A DNA stretch of 64,000 bases from Struthidea cinerea (GCA_013397865.1 VZTI01005309.1:1-64000), one strand, 5' to 3'. Numbered from the stretch's first letter, positions 25,066 through 38,414 are shown. Notes: a model not told the origin generated them from the sequence alone. Translations and numbers: made by a program.

Positions 25066-25070
25066 CATGT

Positions 25071-25702
25071 TGTCCCAGTTTGGACAAATTTGGAGGAAAA
25101 TATCCTCTGATAGAAGGCAGGTTACAACCACCCCTGCCCCACCAGGTTTGGGAAAAAAGAAATTTTCCTCGAAGTAAAGTGAAAGAGATAAAAACTATTT
25201 ATTTAACAAACACACAGGACAAGAATAATAATGCTAAATAATGAAATCTCTCACTGTGGAGAGAAAACCTGGGTAGATTTCAGAGTCCTTCTGTAGGTGT
25301 GGGCTCTCTCCTCCTCGGAGCTGGGTTGGCAAAGGCCCACCCCCAGGCCTCTGGGAAAAAATTCTCCTGATGTGTTCAGATGTTGTTGAAACAGTCCAGA
25401 AGAGAAGAAGAAAAACCAAAGTCCCAGGAAAAACAAAGTTCAACTCTCCGTCTCCCGCCGGGAAAAAGAAGAGCCGAAAAGCTGGCTGAAAAGCACCTAG
25501 GGTGTTTCCCCCACCCCTTGCTGCCGCAAGCAGAGGAGTGTGTGTCGGTGTCCTTGAAACAACTGCTTTGAAAAGTTCATTCAATTTTGTTTTTCTCTCT
25601 CCCCTCTCAGGCTCAGTTAAAGGCACAGAAAAGGCACAAAATTAATCTTTTGGCATAGAGCCAAGGATAGGGGATACAACATCACAAAGTCACCCCAAGA
25701 TA
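25071..25702 (-). mobile_element. Solo LTR, family 1 (copy A)
   Basis: On the plus strand it begins TGTCCCAGTTTGGACAAATT and ends CACCCCAAGATA. CATGT flanks it exactly on both sides (25066-25070, 25703-25707), a 5-bp target duplication. The reverse complement of AATAAA lies in TATTTATTTAAC near 25200. The terminal CA/TG has mutated at one end (ATA). It matches copies at 36490, 42262 and 45747 closely. The frame at 25234-25626 is part of the LTR and not a gene. Confidence 0.9.
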
Positions 25703-25707
25703 CATGT

Positions 25708-27159
25708 AAATCTACTTTAGGCACCTTATCTCATCAGTATTCTACAAACAGCCAAAATTTCAGAATTATTTGATGGCCTAGAGGTGAAATTTCCCATTAT
25801 GATCTCCTTCATGAACCCAGTTGAGATTTGGAGATTAGGTATTGCAAAATTCAGCTTCTGTAGGGAAACTTAACTGCATCTATCACACACCAACTGCATG
25901 GCACAGCTGCACAGCACCTGCACAACTGTTCAGACTTGTCAAAGGTGTGCCTTGCTCCACCAAGAAAGATTAGAGCTAGAATCCAGTGCCCTTCCTCAGC
26001 TCAAGATTTCCTGAGCTCCTGGGATTTGCTGTCACAGATAACAAGTAACAGGCACCTGAAAACAAGAGAAAAGGGGGAAGTACACATTTGTTTTTAGAAA
26101 AAAGTAACATCAGGACACTTAAATACTTGTTCCAACAAGTGACAATTTGCACATTAGTAACACCATGGTGCAGGAATTGAACCACACTAAGAATGGGAAC
26201 TTCTTTTCTGCCTGTCTTCTGATAGAGATCAATGCAATATACACACACTGCACAAGTTGAATTGCATCCTCCATTTTGAGAGGTAAATAGTCAGTAACAA
26301 ATAATTTCCTCATTGACTGCACCTTGTCTTCACTTTTTCATTTATTAGAAAACAAGGGTAGTTGCATGTTCCAGCCCCAGAGAACATTATGCTGCCAAAA
26401 AGATACAAGAACTGTCTATAAACAGCCTAAATCAGACTTCTTGAGCTTTCTGCTCAAGTCAAGAGAAACAAGCAAAATAAGATTATGCTGCATTATCTGC
26501 TGCATGCCATATACAGTGATGGCAGATTATCACTTCAGAATCCGATTTCTGTCAGCTTTATCTGAACTCTCCTATTATTTGCTTATACACTGGGTTCTAT
26601 GTACAGTGCTTGAGAATGATTGCATTTAAATGACTTCATGTACATGCATTATTAATAGTATCTGGAGAAGGTTGGTTTTGCTTTAAAATACCAGTTAAGT
26701 GTGTGTTGGACTCTTTGGGGAATTCTGGTCTTAATCCAGCAAAGCAATTTAAGAGGTTTAAGTCTCTCATATGCTTAAAACCAAACGTATGCAAAAATGT
26801 TTTGCCCGACTGGAGCTTTTGATAGCACCACATATGCTTATAGATACGCTTATTAATAATCTGTGGTTATTTTTCATTACTGGATTTTTGTAAAAGCTGC
26901 AGGAGGGTTTTCAGACTTGTCATAGTCACTCAACAAAAAGTAAGGCAGCCCTTATTAATGACATTTAAGACCATTTGCATCTGGTAACAGAAGAAATCCA
27001 AGCAGTAAAGGAGACAATTGTATAGTGTTGATTCAGCAAAACAACATATAGTCCTGGTGTTGACCAGAATATCCAACTACAGCAGGAGAGCCTCCTGGTT
27101 CAGGAGCCTGGTGCTGCCCAGAATTAAAACTTCCAGGGCATTCACTTACTTAACTGGTG
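25708..27159. other. Gene-free sequence
   Basis: Nothing recognised. Confidence 0.5.
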
Positions 27160-27164
27160 GTCAC

Positions 27165-27548
27165 TTATTAATGGCTCCCTTCTGCTCCTGTGGCTCACAT
27201 GCATGAATGCACAGACACAGGGATGGCTTCAGTAATATGAATCCGACGGCAAGGAGTTGAGAAGGGTCCTTGCATGGAGTTCCACAAACAGCAGTTTATT
27301 GCTACAACTCGTGAAGGTTTCTAGAGGCAAATGACCCCGAACACGTGACGGATCGATCTTAAACACAGGGGTGTGGTTAACACCAGGAGCTAACCGGGGA
27401 AATGAGAACTGGGGTACATTACCATAACTGAACAGGTATCCTGGGAGAGGCTCCTTTCCCTCACCATAACCGATAAGTCTTTGGCAGGAAACACCCTCTT
27501 ACAAGAGCTCTCTCTGTCTCCTGTACCATTGGCTAATCGGCCACCACA
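27165..27548 (-). mobile_element. Solo LTR, family 2 (copy 1)
   Basis: Homologous to 63128-63508 along its length with roughly 5 percent differences by eye, many at CpG sites. The poly(A) signal reads on the minus strand (CAGTTTATTGCT on plus). Homology starts at TTATT (27165) and ends at CCACCACA (27548); GTCAC lies on both sides (27160-27164, 27549-27553), a 5-bp target duplication. In its own orientation the LTR starts TGTGGTGGCC and ends ...AATAA, not CA. No viral interior is attached, so it is a solo LTR. Confidence 0.8.
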
Positions 27549-27634
27549 GTCACTGGAGGTATTTATCCCATAACATTTTCTGCAAGTTTGACTTGAAGTA
27601 CTGCTAACAGGTCTCCTAAAACAGAAGCCCAGAC

Positions 27635-27800
27635 AGAATCACAGAATCATTAAACTTGGAAAATACCTCTGAGATGATGAATTCCAACCATTAAACCAGC
27701 ACTGCCAAGTACACTACTAAACCATGGTTTTAGTGACCCTAAGGGCCATATCCGCACATTTTTTGAACACTTCCAGGGACAGTTATTTCAACACTTCCCT
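27635..27800 (-). mobile_element. CR1 LINE 3'-end fragment
   Basis: AGAATCACAGAATCATTAAA, the CCAACCATTAAACCAGCACT block, CTACTAAACCATG and the TTTTTGAACACTTCCAGGGA block are the reverse complement of a CR1 3' end in the usual order. Truncated at about 27800. Confidence 0.85.
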
Positions 27801-28168
27801 ACAGGACAAGTAGCACAGGCTCCTGTTTCCCTGCATGAGGGGGAGATGTCTGGGGCAGACAGAGATTGTATCATCCCACTGATAAGAAACAATTTTTTAC
27901 TTTTCTCATTTTTAAAATATTTCAATTAAATAAGTATTAGGCTGACTGCTTTTTCTTTGAAAGCAAGACCAATATGTGCCAAACCACCATGTTCAGAGAA
28001 GAAGAAATTCACAGTGACTGTAAACATACATTCTGCAACTGGAACTGGAACTGAAACAGCTGTAGAACACCTGCCCTCTACTTAAGCTGAGGCAGGATCC
28101 AGAGAGATAGGAAGTAAAGGATTTGGGCACAACTTTACAAATTAAGAGTATGCCCAGGAGTCCCCAGA

Positions 28169-28551
28169 ATTCCTAGATACCACTTGCTGGCATCCAGGCC
28201 ACCACACCTTTGCTGCAGGAGGGAGCTGAACATGGTAAAACCAGTGACGTTGTGCCTGTCACTGCCACAGTATTTCCTCCAGACACACAGCAGGCACCCA
28301 TTTGCAGTCATGAGGAACACCCACCTTCTGAATCCCTGCAAGACCTCAAGAAAAACCTTGAGGTGGCACTGGGAGCCACCATGCAAAAACCAAAAAGGCA
28401 AGACAGTGATACTGTGATCATATTAAAACCAGAGGGGAAACGTGCCCGCATGGCCAGGACAGGGGCACCCAATCTGCTGAAGGCTTCTGTGTATGCTAAG
28501 TTCCTTCCATGGTGTGATCACAGAATCATTGATATATTCTATTTACTATAA
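28169..28551 (+). pseudogene. Unrecognised protein-like open frame, no ATG near its start
   Basis: A frame open from just after a TAG (about 28169) to a TAA near 28551 gives about 127 codons. The translation is hydrophilic and compositionally protein-like: acidic and proline-rich, then SESLQDLKKNLEVAL (a short amphipathic helix) and a basic stretch, KPEGKRARMARTG. The first ATG in frame is well inside. Upstream, another frame (ESPEFLDT...) could join through a frameshift. It may be a decayed retrocopy or a terminal exon, but I recognise no family. The length alone is not significant. Confidence 0.25.
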
Positions 28552-31500
28552 TTTAGGAGACAGAATGGAAAGAAGTCTTATTTTATACCTCCAAAGAGGA
28601 GCTCCTATAAGCTAATACTAACATCTTTACATAAGACTGTACACATTCCCTCCAAAATTAGCACATAATTGAGATCAAATTATATTGTTTCATTACCTGC
28701 AGGGCAACCTTAGTGAAATCAAGTGTAAAACAGAGTTTCCACTCTTGGCTTTACCTGTAACACTCTACGCCCAACTCAGGATCTCTGATCCTCTACAAAT
28801 ACCACAGAAAAAAACAGTTCCAACAATTCAACACATTCCAAGAAAATATTATGTTGGCCTCTAACTTTGATTTCAGGCCATTACTTGTAAAAACTTACAA
28901 TGAGTGACTAAATTATAGAAAACAATGAACATGTCTATATTCACATTATACATCTAAGCAAAAATTTCTGTTTTACTGGCCACAATACACAGGGAATGTC
29001 CAAATGCAGTAAAAGGGGGGTGTGTCATTCTGTATCTCACTCCCCAAAGTTCAGTCAATTCCAGAGACAAATGCTGAGGTGATGATTTCCCCCTAGGGTA
29101 AACAGGCATCTATCGCGTCTGTGGGGCTTGGGTCTCACTAGCACAAAAAAAAGCCTTTCAGTTTGTAGAGCCAAGACAGAAGAAATGCCAGGGTGGGCAT
29201 ATGAGCAGCATGTTAATTTTCAAGTGTTCTAGCTTGATGTAAACACTCAGAAGTTCTAGAAAAGAGTTATAATAAACATTCTCTTAATGAAAAACTCAAC
29301 CAAAAACTTGGGATACATGGGGAAAATACATTTGACAGATAGAGCAGAACTTAAGTTATGTAGTCACACATAAACACCTCCAAGGCTCTGTTTAACATTT
29401 CAGTTCTCATTAGACCTTTTAGCAGAGGTCTAATCCCACATTAAGATCAAATCTAACAACTTGTTAGATGTTGTTTTAAAAACAGCTTCTTGGTGCCAAT
29501 CACATAAAGCTGTCCAGGTCTCTAAAGGAAAAGACGCCACAAAAATCAGTCAATTCTGATCTTTCTCTTACTGACATGCAGAGAAAGAAACACTTGCTTT
29601 TAATGACAGGGCTTCCTTTCATGCAGTCATAGTGGAAGCTTTCAAAGGATAAATAATTCCATAGTCTTTCAACTCTGAGAATAAATTTGTTCTTTTTCTG
29701 TTTTACTTTCCTTTAAGATATGACATCTTAGGAAAGCAGAGGAAAGGAGACTACTCTTTGCTTCTAAGCATATAAACATGCACAGTGTTTCATTCCCCCA
29801 CTGCAACAAAACTATAAGGTCAATAGACAAGCGCTGAAAACCTTTTCCCACCAGGCACAGACTCTGCCATCTAAATAGTTTCTCAAAAGGTAGAGCCTCA
29901 TTAGCAGCAAACCACAAAGAAACAGCCAGTGCACAGCTAGGGACCAGGCCTGGAATAATCTCACATGGGGACAACTCCACAGTAAGGCAGCAAATTAATT
30001 AAGCTTGATCATATCAGTGACTGGTGAACTATAGTTCTGTCCCCATTCTTTTAAGTTTTATCTAAACTCCAAGGGGATATGGGAATGTTGTTGCACTTAC
30101 TGTACGGTTTTGGTAAACAAAGGAGAAAAAAAGCAACCCTATACCAGGATGAATAAAAAAACCTGCAACATATTCTATCTAGTAAGCTGGGCTGCATTTA
30201 TCTAGGCCTAAAGCAGCAAAAAAAAGTCAACAGAGCAAGCAGGTTTCACAGTAATCAGTAACACCAGCAGGTTAAGCTTTTGTGCCCAAATCTCAGGGGG
30301 GCTATTCTCATGCATGGAAGTCTCTCAATTCTCAGCCCAAATATATCTGGCAAAGGATCCAAAAATCAGCTTGGAGATGATTCTCATGGCTCCTGTTTGT
30401 AGCGCAGTTGGAATCACCTTGTATTAGATTTATTCATAATCGAAAAGAGTAGATGCAAAAACATAAAAGCTGTCATCTAGTCAGTTCAAGGCCAAATCCA
30501 TCTCAGAAAAGCATTTCAGAAGGAGGCAATCCCTGGGGATAGTGTGTGATCAGGAATGCCAGAACAAGTATTTCCATCCATCCTGCAGAATTACTCCCTA
30601 ATAGACATTTGCTAATCTTTGTCTGGTCCCAGTTTACACTTAACAAAGAATGGAGCTCTCAGTACTTAACTTTTAAGAGCTCCCCCAGCTTTATGCAGAG
30701 GGGTCATTGCCAGCAGCCACAGGACATCAAATGTAAACACTGTGCTGTGGACGACAGAGTACTGTTTTCCAATGACAATTTTAAATAGTGTATCCCTCTC
30801 CAGGAGGCTCAAAGTGCATTAAAATGAATTATTTGCTGACCAAAGAGAGAATAACACCATTTCAAACTTACAGGTGCCTAATGTTGGGAAGGGTGGAGGA
30901 TACAGTCACTATGTAAGTGCTAAGTCATTCATTTATATCTCAGCGTTGTGGATTAATTATTTCCAGCAATACTGACAAGAGAAGCCATGAAACAGAATTC
31001 ACTGCCAGACTTTTTTAAAATTACTATTATTGTCAGCACTACTAATCCAGTTAAGAGTCTACTAAAATGATTAAGGAAATGTTAGATAAGGTTTCACAAA
31101 TACACCCATGACCCAATTTTATACTTGAAGCCAAACTCCATTGAACAGTGAGCTGATATCCATGAAACTGCAGCATTTACAAACAATGTTATGAAAGAGG
31201 AAAAATAAAATCAAACTGTTGATTGCAAATATTTTGCATGGCAGCTGCTATCATGTTGCTGAGAGGTGGTTGAAATTTGAGGAAAGAGGAGGAGAGATCA
31301 TTTACAGTGACAACACTTAGTGCTGTGGATGTCATTTTTTCTGTAAGCTCTGGGAGCAGAGTCAGAGCCATTACTGAAATGGTATCAAAAATGCACTTAT
31401 ATGTTTCTCCTCACAGCAAGTGCAGTTCCATAATACAGAGAGTTTAAAAGTTTTCAGGATTCATTTTCATCATTTGTGTGTGGAGGAAGAAGAAGAGGTG

Positions 31501-32212
31501 TCTCTTTGCTGGTTTTGCTCCAACCAGATCAGCAAAGGTGAGTGAAGAACTCAGCAACTGAGCATTTTAGCTCAGCCCACTGTACACATCACTGATCTGG
31601 TAACATGTGGCATATTGAAGTTTATGGCATTCAGCACCATACACTTCAATAACCCCTGTGTATGGTAAATAGACAGAGAATTCCAGTATTTATTTTTCAA
31701 TCTTCTCTTCATGCCCTGATCCAAAAAAAAACACTGTCACACCTAAGGCAAACTTATCTAAGAGAAAACATTTAGCCTATTTCAACATTAACCATAAAGA
31801 AGTACTTAAAAATCTGCTACACACCATGCCAGGAGGAAAAAGAACTGATGCAAACAACACTACCCCAGCATAGATTTTTCTGCCTCAGCACAGTTATACC
31901 ACAAGGAGAAAAGAGGCTGCCAAGGACAGAAACAGGCTGAGCACCCAGAACACCAGTGTTCCAAGGAGGAGGGGGAAGAAGGAGCATGGGCTTTGGTCCC
32001 GTAAACCAGCAATGCCGTTGGTAAAAATCTCATCTCTGCCAAGTCTGCAGTGCTAGGACTAGAATGCAATGAGCAAATAAACTGACTATGTTAAAATTAT
32101 TTCAGGCCATTCTAACCCTACAATATCCATCAAAATGTAAGGGTACTCCCTGTCTAAAAAACTGGGTTTTCAATGTCTCACTGATACAGTCAGACAGCCT
32201 AAACCTACATTT

Positions 32213-32213
32213 T

Positions 32214-32266
<53 letters not shown>

Positions 32267-32283
32267 GGTAACAGCANATATAC

Positions 32284-32316
<33 letters not shown>

Positions 32317-32318
32317 CT
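32213..32318. repeat. TA/TATG microsatellite with a single N
   Basis: (TA)n passing into TATG units, GGTAACAGCA, an N at 32277, and then almost the same ATATACATATA...GTATGTATG pattern again. Frames crossing it are artefacts of the repeat. Confidence 0.9.
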
Positions 32319-33647
32319 TCTTATCTAGTATATGTTTTAAAACAATTTTGCACATGCATTTAATTAAAATCAGAAGAGATTACTTCAAAAAGAAATTTAA
32401 TCCTGTTAGCTTTCCTACCAGAAACCAGCTGGCATAATCCCCACCGAGTGCAGGTTGCCCAGTGTACTGCAGACCCTGCAGCCTTGGGCTAACTTAGCAA
32501 CCTTCCCATGGTTCTAACATAAGTACTAAAATACAAGGGCACAGGGGAGGAAGTGAATTCCTGGGCTGAAACTGGAAACTGCTCCTTAAAACTCAGCTAC
32601 CTGACCAAACGAGACACACTGCTGCACAGAGTGTTTTCCAGCACGTTTTTTCCAGGCCAGGCCTTCTCTTCCCACTTTTGCTGGTGTATCCCTGTTAGTC
32701 AGAGAACTGCAGCCAGAAGGTCAGTGTCAGGAAAGCTGCCAGTTACAAGCTGCAGGCCAGACCTCACAGAAGTTTATTTACTTTAGAGAAGGGTAATAAG
32801 ACAGGGGGACAGTAGCACAGTTATACCATACCCTCACTATGTCAAATGTGCCCCTATGCAATGAACACTGTTACAGGTCTGACGTGAACAGGGAAGTAGA
32901 GCAATTAATGAGAAATTATTTTCGCCAGAGGACTGGAAAGACCTCTCACTTCTCAAAGCAAGCACACTTTTTAGATCACTGATACTCAGCTAATCAGAGC
33001 CATTTCCTGCTCTTCCAGAATTGTCCATATCAAAATAAAGTGGTTAGAAAAAGAAAATTTCATGCATATATTAGTTTCCATCTCTCAGTGTAAATTTGTC
33101 CTACATTAAATGGCTCTCTAAAAACCTGGCAAATCGTGGAATGCTGGTAATAAGTCTGCAGAGGTCTGTCCTAGATACTCTGTATATGCTAACTTACTGT
33201 TTGCACACAGGGGCTTTAGCAGCTGCTAGTTCAGTGCATTTCCCAAGACTGGATGTCCAACAGTTCAGTTAAGATCCCAGACAAGGAGCCACTGTCATTT
33301 GTGCAGCAAGTATGACACATCCTACATTTACTGCAGGGTCTGACTGCACCAAAAACTTGCACTTCCTATAGACTGACCACTTCAGCTTCCTCCACAAGTG
33401 CAATGTGTGGTGCATTTGGCCTACTGATACAGTGAATTCTTTGCACATGAACCCGAGGTTTTGCCCACAGTTTCTCAAAGGAAAATACAAACACTTTCTG
33501 CACAACATATGTGTCTCAGCCCTTTGCATTCCCTAACTCCCAGCCCTCTCCAGTTCAGATTGCCCCAGTTCAGCTCACACTGTGGACATAGCCATGGTCA
33601 CTGATGGACATAGCCATGTTCTTATCATCCCTGAAAAGATGCTCTCA

Positions 33648-33770
33648 TAGGATAAAAGAATGGTTTGGTTTGGAAGGCACACTAAAGATCTTGTTCCAAG
33701 CCCCTTCCATGGCTAAAGACAATTTCCACTGGACAAGGTTGCTAAAAGCCTTGTTTTCCTGGATTTGCAT
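33648..33770 (-). mobile_element. CR1 LINE 3'-end fragment
   Basis: AGAATGGTTTGGTTTGGAAG, CACTAAAGATCTTGTTCCAA, CCATGGCTAAAGAC and CCACTGGACAAGGTTGCTAA are in the order of the reverse-complemented CR1 3' end. Confidence 0.75.
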
Positions 33771-36484
33771 CTTGGTGTCATGGGATGTCTTCAATTCCAA
33801 GATAAGGAAACTCTTCCTCCTTTTTCTCTCTTTTGAGGACTTTATTAATGTAGCTTTGCACAAGTAAGACGGGATGCTTTCTATCAAAAAAGTAAGACAT
33901 GGTTAGTATATCAGATTCCATAGTCTCAGTTTCAAAATTGATAATGCCCTTGCCCTTGTATTTTGCTCAGGCAAAATACAGCAGCTTTTCTGTTTTTCTG
34001 TTACCCACTGATGACTCTCTCCAGCTTGACATTCTGCTATTTTTTGAGGTCTTCCAATTTCTCTCCTAAGCAGCTTTTGCCCCAACCCCCAGCATGACTG
34101 TCAGAGTAAACTGGCTCCAACAGCATTGGGTGTCTGGGTTCCAGCACTGTTGTCTTCTCAGATCTATCTTCACAGAGAAATCCTTTCAAGTTGCTGTCTG
34201 AAGAAGAAGGTTCTATTCAGGTAAATTCTACAAAATTTGGTTTAGTGTTTTACTCGCAAAAGGGACTCAGGGTGTAGAAGTCAGTGGCGGTGAAACTAAA
34301 CTGTATGTCAACTTCTGTTTGCTGCCTTATCAGACGGTCCATATCTCACACAGTTTCCTAAAGAAGTGAGCTTATTGTTTTTGATTAATATACTACTCTG
34401 CCTTCCTCACTGATAAACTGAGATGTTTTTCTGTGGAAATGACAACTAGAACAAGTTTTAAGAAAACAGGTGTCAAAGCTCAGGATGAAAAAGTAAACAC
34501 ACATGAAAAAGAGATTTCTCTGCAGAGTTCTAACAACTGGGACTCCAGAAGTTATTTACACACTATGGGTTTTCTGAATGGGAGTTTGGGCTATATCCAA
34601 ATCCAGCTGAAGCCAGCCTGTCCTGCCAAAGACACTGTGCAGTCTTCAACTGATCACTTAACTTTTCCAAATCAAATCAAGTCTGGAAAGCAACTGATTC
34701 CTTGTGTGCTAGAGTAACTAAAGAAGAATCAAGGATGTTCTGAACAGCCTGGAGGGACTTGGAGCCTTTTCCCCAAAATTACACTACATATAATTCTGAA
34801 CTATTTAGACCAAAAAAAGTCTAGACTTTTTCTCACAAACAATCTAAATGATAAACAGTTATTATTTATCTTTGATTTAATCAATTGGACAAAAAATAAT
34901 AACACTTTCAATAAAGTTTGATAGAATTATAGTAAATTATTTTTTCATTTTTCTCAGATTTATCGTTCTTTTACTGTAAATTATCTGCTCTCAAGTTTCA
35001 TAAAAAATTTACTGGAACAGAACAGCAAAACTAAAACCTCTATACTCAGCTTTACTAGTTTTTATAGAGCTCTTTTAAGGTTTGAATTTACTTGCCTTGT
35101 AGGGTGCACAAGCAGATCTAAAGCATGTTTCAGAATCTTTCTTCATGTTCAGGCCAGTTCTTCAGCCTTGGTGAAAATCTTGGATGCATGAGAAACTTGC
35201 ACTCAGTTCTCCCAAATATCTTCTTTACAAGGATCTGTAAAGAAGAGGAAGGGAAACAGCTTTACATTCTTACCTTTGAAACAAGCCATTGCAACATTTG
35301 AGGGAGAACAGAGAAAAACCATGCCTTCAAGCAAAATTACAAACAAAGCAAGGGTTATTTAATGGCTGGGGGTTATTTCAGTTTCCCTCTAAAAGAGGAA
35401 TTTTGCATTGTGGTTGTGGCGTGGACGGCTGCACATGGTCATTAGGTGTTACCGCAGGCTCCAGGCTGGCTTCCAAAATACACCTCATCTGGGTATGCCT
35501 GATTTATCGGCTCTAAATCCAGCTGGAATGTAAGGAGCTTGGTTTTGATGATGTTCCTACAAGCAGAAGGTAAGGGTCACTGGCTAACCCCTGATATACT
35601 TGAAAAAATACTATGATGGCTTGTTGCACAACCCACAAAACAGGTACCTCATTCACATCAAGCACAGGAACAGTAAAGGTATGTCCTGCTGACACTTTGT
35701 CCTCCAAAGGGACAAATTCCTAAATATCCTCTCCCCCTCCTGATTTGTTATTGCCCCACAGAATCCCTATTCCTGCCAGCATCAGGCTTTCAAACCTATA
35801 GCTGTGATCTAAGAAAGTTTTTATTCCTTCAGCTGAAGGCAAGGATGGCAAAAGAGGACTCAAAGATTAAGTTTTCATGAGAGTTCAGGCAGAAGCAGCA
35901 AGATTGTGAAGCCAAATGTCCCAAGCATTGCAAAACTTGTAATTTTCAAACAAAATGAAGATGCATCTTTACCAAGTTGTAATGTTTTAGTATAAAAATT
36001 ATTTCAATGGGAACATTTTCAGAAAGGTAGGGGACCAAAGGGAACTGAACAAGGTAAAGCAGTGAGAGAACTGCATAAAAGAAATCAGATTATTAAAAAA
36101 CAGTCTGTTGATAGTTGCACTCTTTTAGATGATGGCTTCCATTCTTTTTCCCAAAAGAGCTTTGAATCTGAATAAAACTTTTACAACGTCATATTTGGAG
36201 CAGTCTCACTTAACACAAAAGAGAAAAAAAAGGTCTGAAAACAAGAGATACTGATCTGTTTTGTGGATTCAAACACTGGGATAATAGGATGAAGATAACA
36301 TGAGGATTGATCTATACTCAGAATAAATGTGTATTATCAACTGTAAATATAAATATGTAAGATCCTTACATTGCTTTGAAGATCCTTACATTGCTTTGAG
36401 CAATGGTGAAATTCAGTCTTTCTAAGACGTAAATTTGTGGTACTGCGTTTGGAAATACTACATTTCCTCAAATACCTGGAGTTT
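33771..36484. other. Gene-free sequence with a 20-bp tandem duplication
   Basis: Nothing recognised except GATCCTTACATTGCTTTGAA repeated twice at 36361-36400 (one mismatch at the end). Confidence 0.5.
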
Positions 36485-36489
36485 CCTGC

Positions 36490-37074
36490 TGTCTTGGGGT
36501 GACTTTATAATGTGTATCCCCTATCGCTACCCTATGCCCACCAATCTTTTCTGTGTCTTTAAACTGAGCCTGAGAAGGACAGAAAACAAAAAAAACGTTT
36601 CGAAGCAGTTGTTTCAAGGACACGGAGATGCGCTCCGTGTATCTCTTAGTTTTTTTTTTCGGCTCTTTTTTTTCTCCCAGCGAGAGACGGAGGGTTGAAT
36701 TTCGTTTTCCTAGGATTTTTGGGGTTTTTTGTTCTTTTCTTCTCTTCTAGACTGTTTCAACAACATCTGAACACATCAGGAGAATTTTCCCGGAGGCCCG
36801 GGGGGGGGGCCCCTCGCCGACCAGCTCCGAGGAGGAGAGAGACTGCACCTACAGAAGACCTCTGAAATCTTCTCAGGTTTTCTCTCCACAGAGAGAGAGA
36901 GATCTCATTATTTAGCATTATTATTCCCCACCTGTGTGTTTGTTAAATAAATAGTTTGTTATCTCTTTCACTTTCCTTTGAGAAAATTTTTTTCCCGAAC
37001 CTGGGGGGGAGGGGTGGTTGCAACCTGACTTCTATCAGAGAATATTCTCCTCCAAATTTGTCCAAACTAGGACA
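36490..37074 (+). mobile_element. Solo LTR, family 1 (copy D)
   Basis: Begins TGTCTTGGGGTGACTTTATA and ends CCAAACTAGGACA. Exact 5-bp target duplication CCTGC (36485-36489, 37075-37079). AATAAA at 36946-36951. A TATA-like TTATAA (36505-36510) lies only 15 nt inside the LTR start, which would leave almost no U3 if it is the promoter. A poly-G/poly-C stretch lies near 36800. This is the only plus-strand copy of the family here. The frame at 36435-36698 is spurious. Confidence 0.9.
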
Positions 37075-37079
37075 CCTGC

Positions 37080-38414
37080 ATACATCCTAAGTACAACTGG
37101 TTAGTAGCAGCTTTTATAAATGCCTTCTTTCTAATGTCTGACTGCAGATTTTGTAAATTGGACAAGCATTTCAAAGATAACAAAAGGAAGGGTGTTTAAT
37201 TTTCTCTTAAATACATACATGCTGCCTATGAGAGGGACTTTGCATAGTCCACAGCACAAAGCACATTGCATAAGAAGACACAGCTTTATAGCAATTACTA
37301 GAATACAGACAGGTTCTCCTGTCCCACACTGCTTCCCACAGCAGCCGTTTTGGGCTTTCTGCCACACACAATGGGTACACACTCATGTACCCCATCCCGT
37401 GCAGGCTCTGGTCAGTGATTCCTTTGGAAAAAATACCTCCAGCCCCTCTCCACCAGGCACTTTTCCCTGTGTCTAAAATGGCCAAGGTCACAAAGGAGCG
37501 TTTTTGATGTCCAGCAACATGAGTTATTGAGCATCTTAATGGCTTAGACAGGAAGGAAATTGTTTTACCACAGGCAAGCACACTGCAAGAAGAGTTACAC
37601 CCCAGGGAGCCTGCCCACAGACCATGCAGTGGAGCATCGGCTCCCAAGGACCCATCACAGAGACAGCATACAGAGCCAAAGCTTGGAAGTGAGCTCTGAT
37701 AGAAGTGTTAACACCAGGCACCTTCCAAGAGATACTGAAATATCATTTTGCAAAACGAACAGGAAATATGATTTGGAAAATGTTACATTCACTTTAAAAA
37801 GTACCAGGCAGCAAATCTGTAGTGGTCCTTTGTGCAGATTTCCCCGTGCTGTTACTCCTACTCATACAAGCACCTACAGAACTACTGCAAATAGACATAT
37901 TCCCTGAACATACTAGTTATTACAAAAAAATCCTGCAATCTAATCAGTGATTTTTTTAATGGACTGTATTCACAGCTTGGATTCCACAAACAAAATTCAT
38001 TCCGAGATCTCCAGGAGCAATTGTTTTGAATAAAAATTAATGTAATTTGGTCACTTTTTATTCTGCAAAATCCTTTAATATGCAATCTTCAAAATACAAT
38101 TTTTAAACAGATCTTACCACCCCAGTTAATGCTTCTATTTCCTGTGCCAAAACCCCACATGAAGCAAGGGAATAATAATTAAAATATACTCTTGTCTGAA
38201 TTTTTAATTAATAACACTCTCTGTTTGTTCCTTTTGGTTTATTGACAAATACTTCAAGCATATTCATCAAAAGGTTCAACAAATTTTGTAACCTACATTG
38301 CACACATCTGTCATTCCCAGAGGATATACCTCCCACCAGTAGCACAGAATCCTGATTTCTGGTTTATGTGCCACCAATCATCTTGTTTGCTGTTGAGCAG
38401 GCTGACATGGAGAG
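37080..38414. other. Gene-free sequence left of the provirus
   Basis: Nothing recognised; overlapping chance frames only. Confidence 0.5.

Larger units (their letters stand above)
27801..33647. other. Gene-free sequence with one protein-like open frame and a TA array
   Basis: Apart from the open frame at 28169-28551 and the TA array at 32213-32318 (both listed separately) nothing is recognised. A 14-bp direct repeat (TGGACATAGCCATG) occurs at 33582 and 33605. Confidence 0.45.

Noticed and set aside
27189..27548. Family 2 LTR starting at TGTGGCTCAC on plus
   Set aside because: Homology with the second copy extends about 20 bp further left and the GTCAC duplication supports the longer boundary.
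32088..32363. Open frames through the TA array
   Set aside because: TA repeats read as YI repeats in any frame; no gene.
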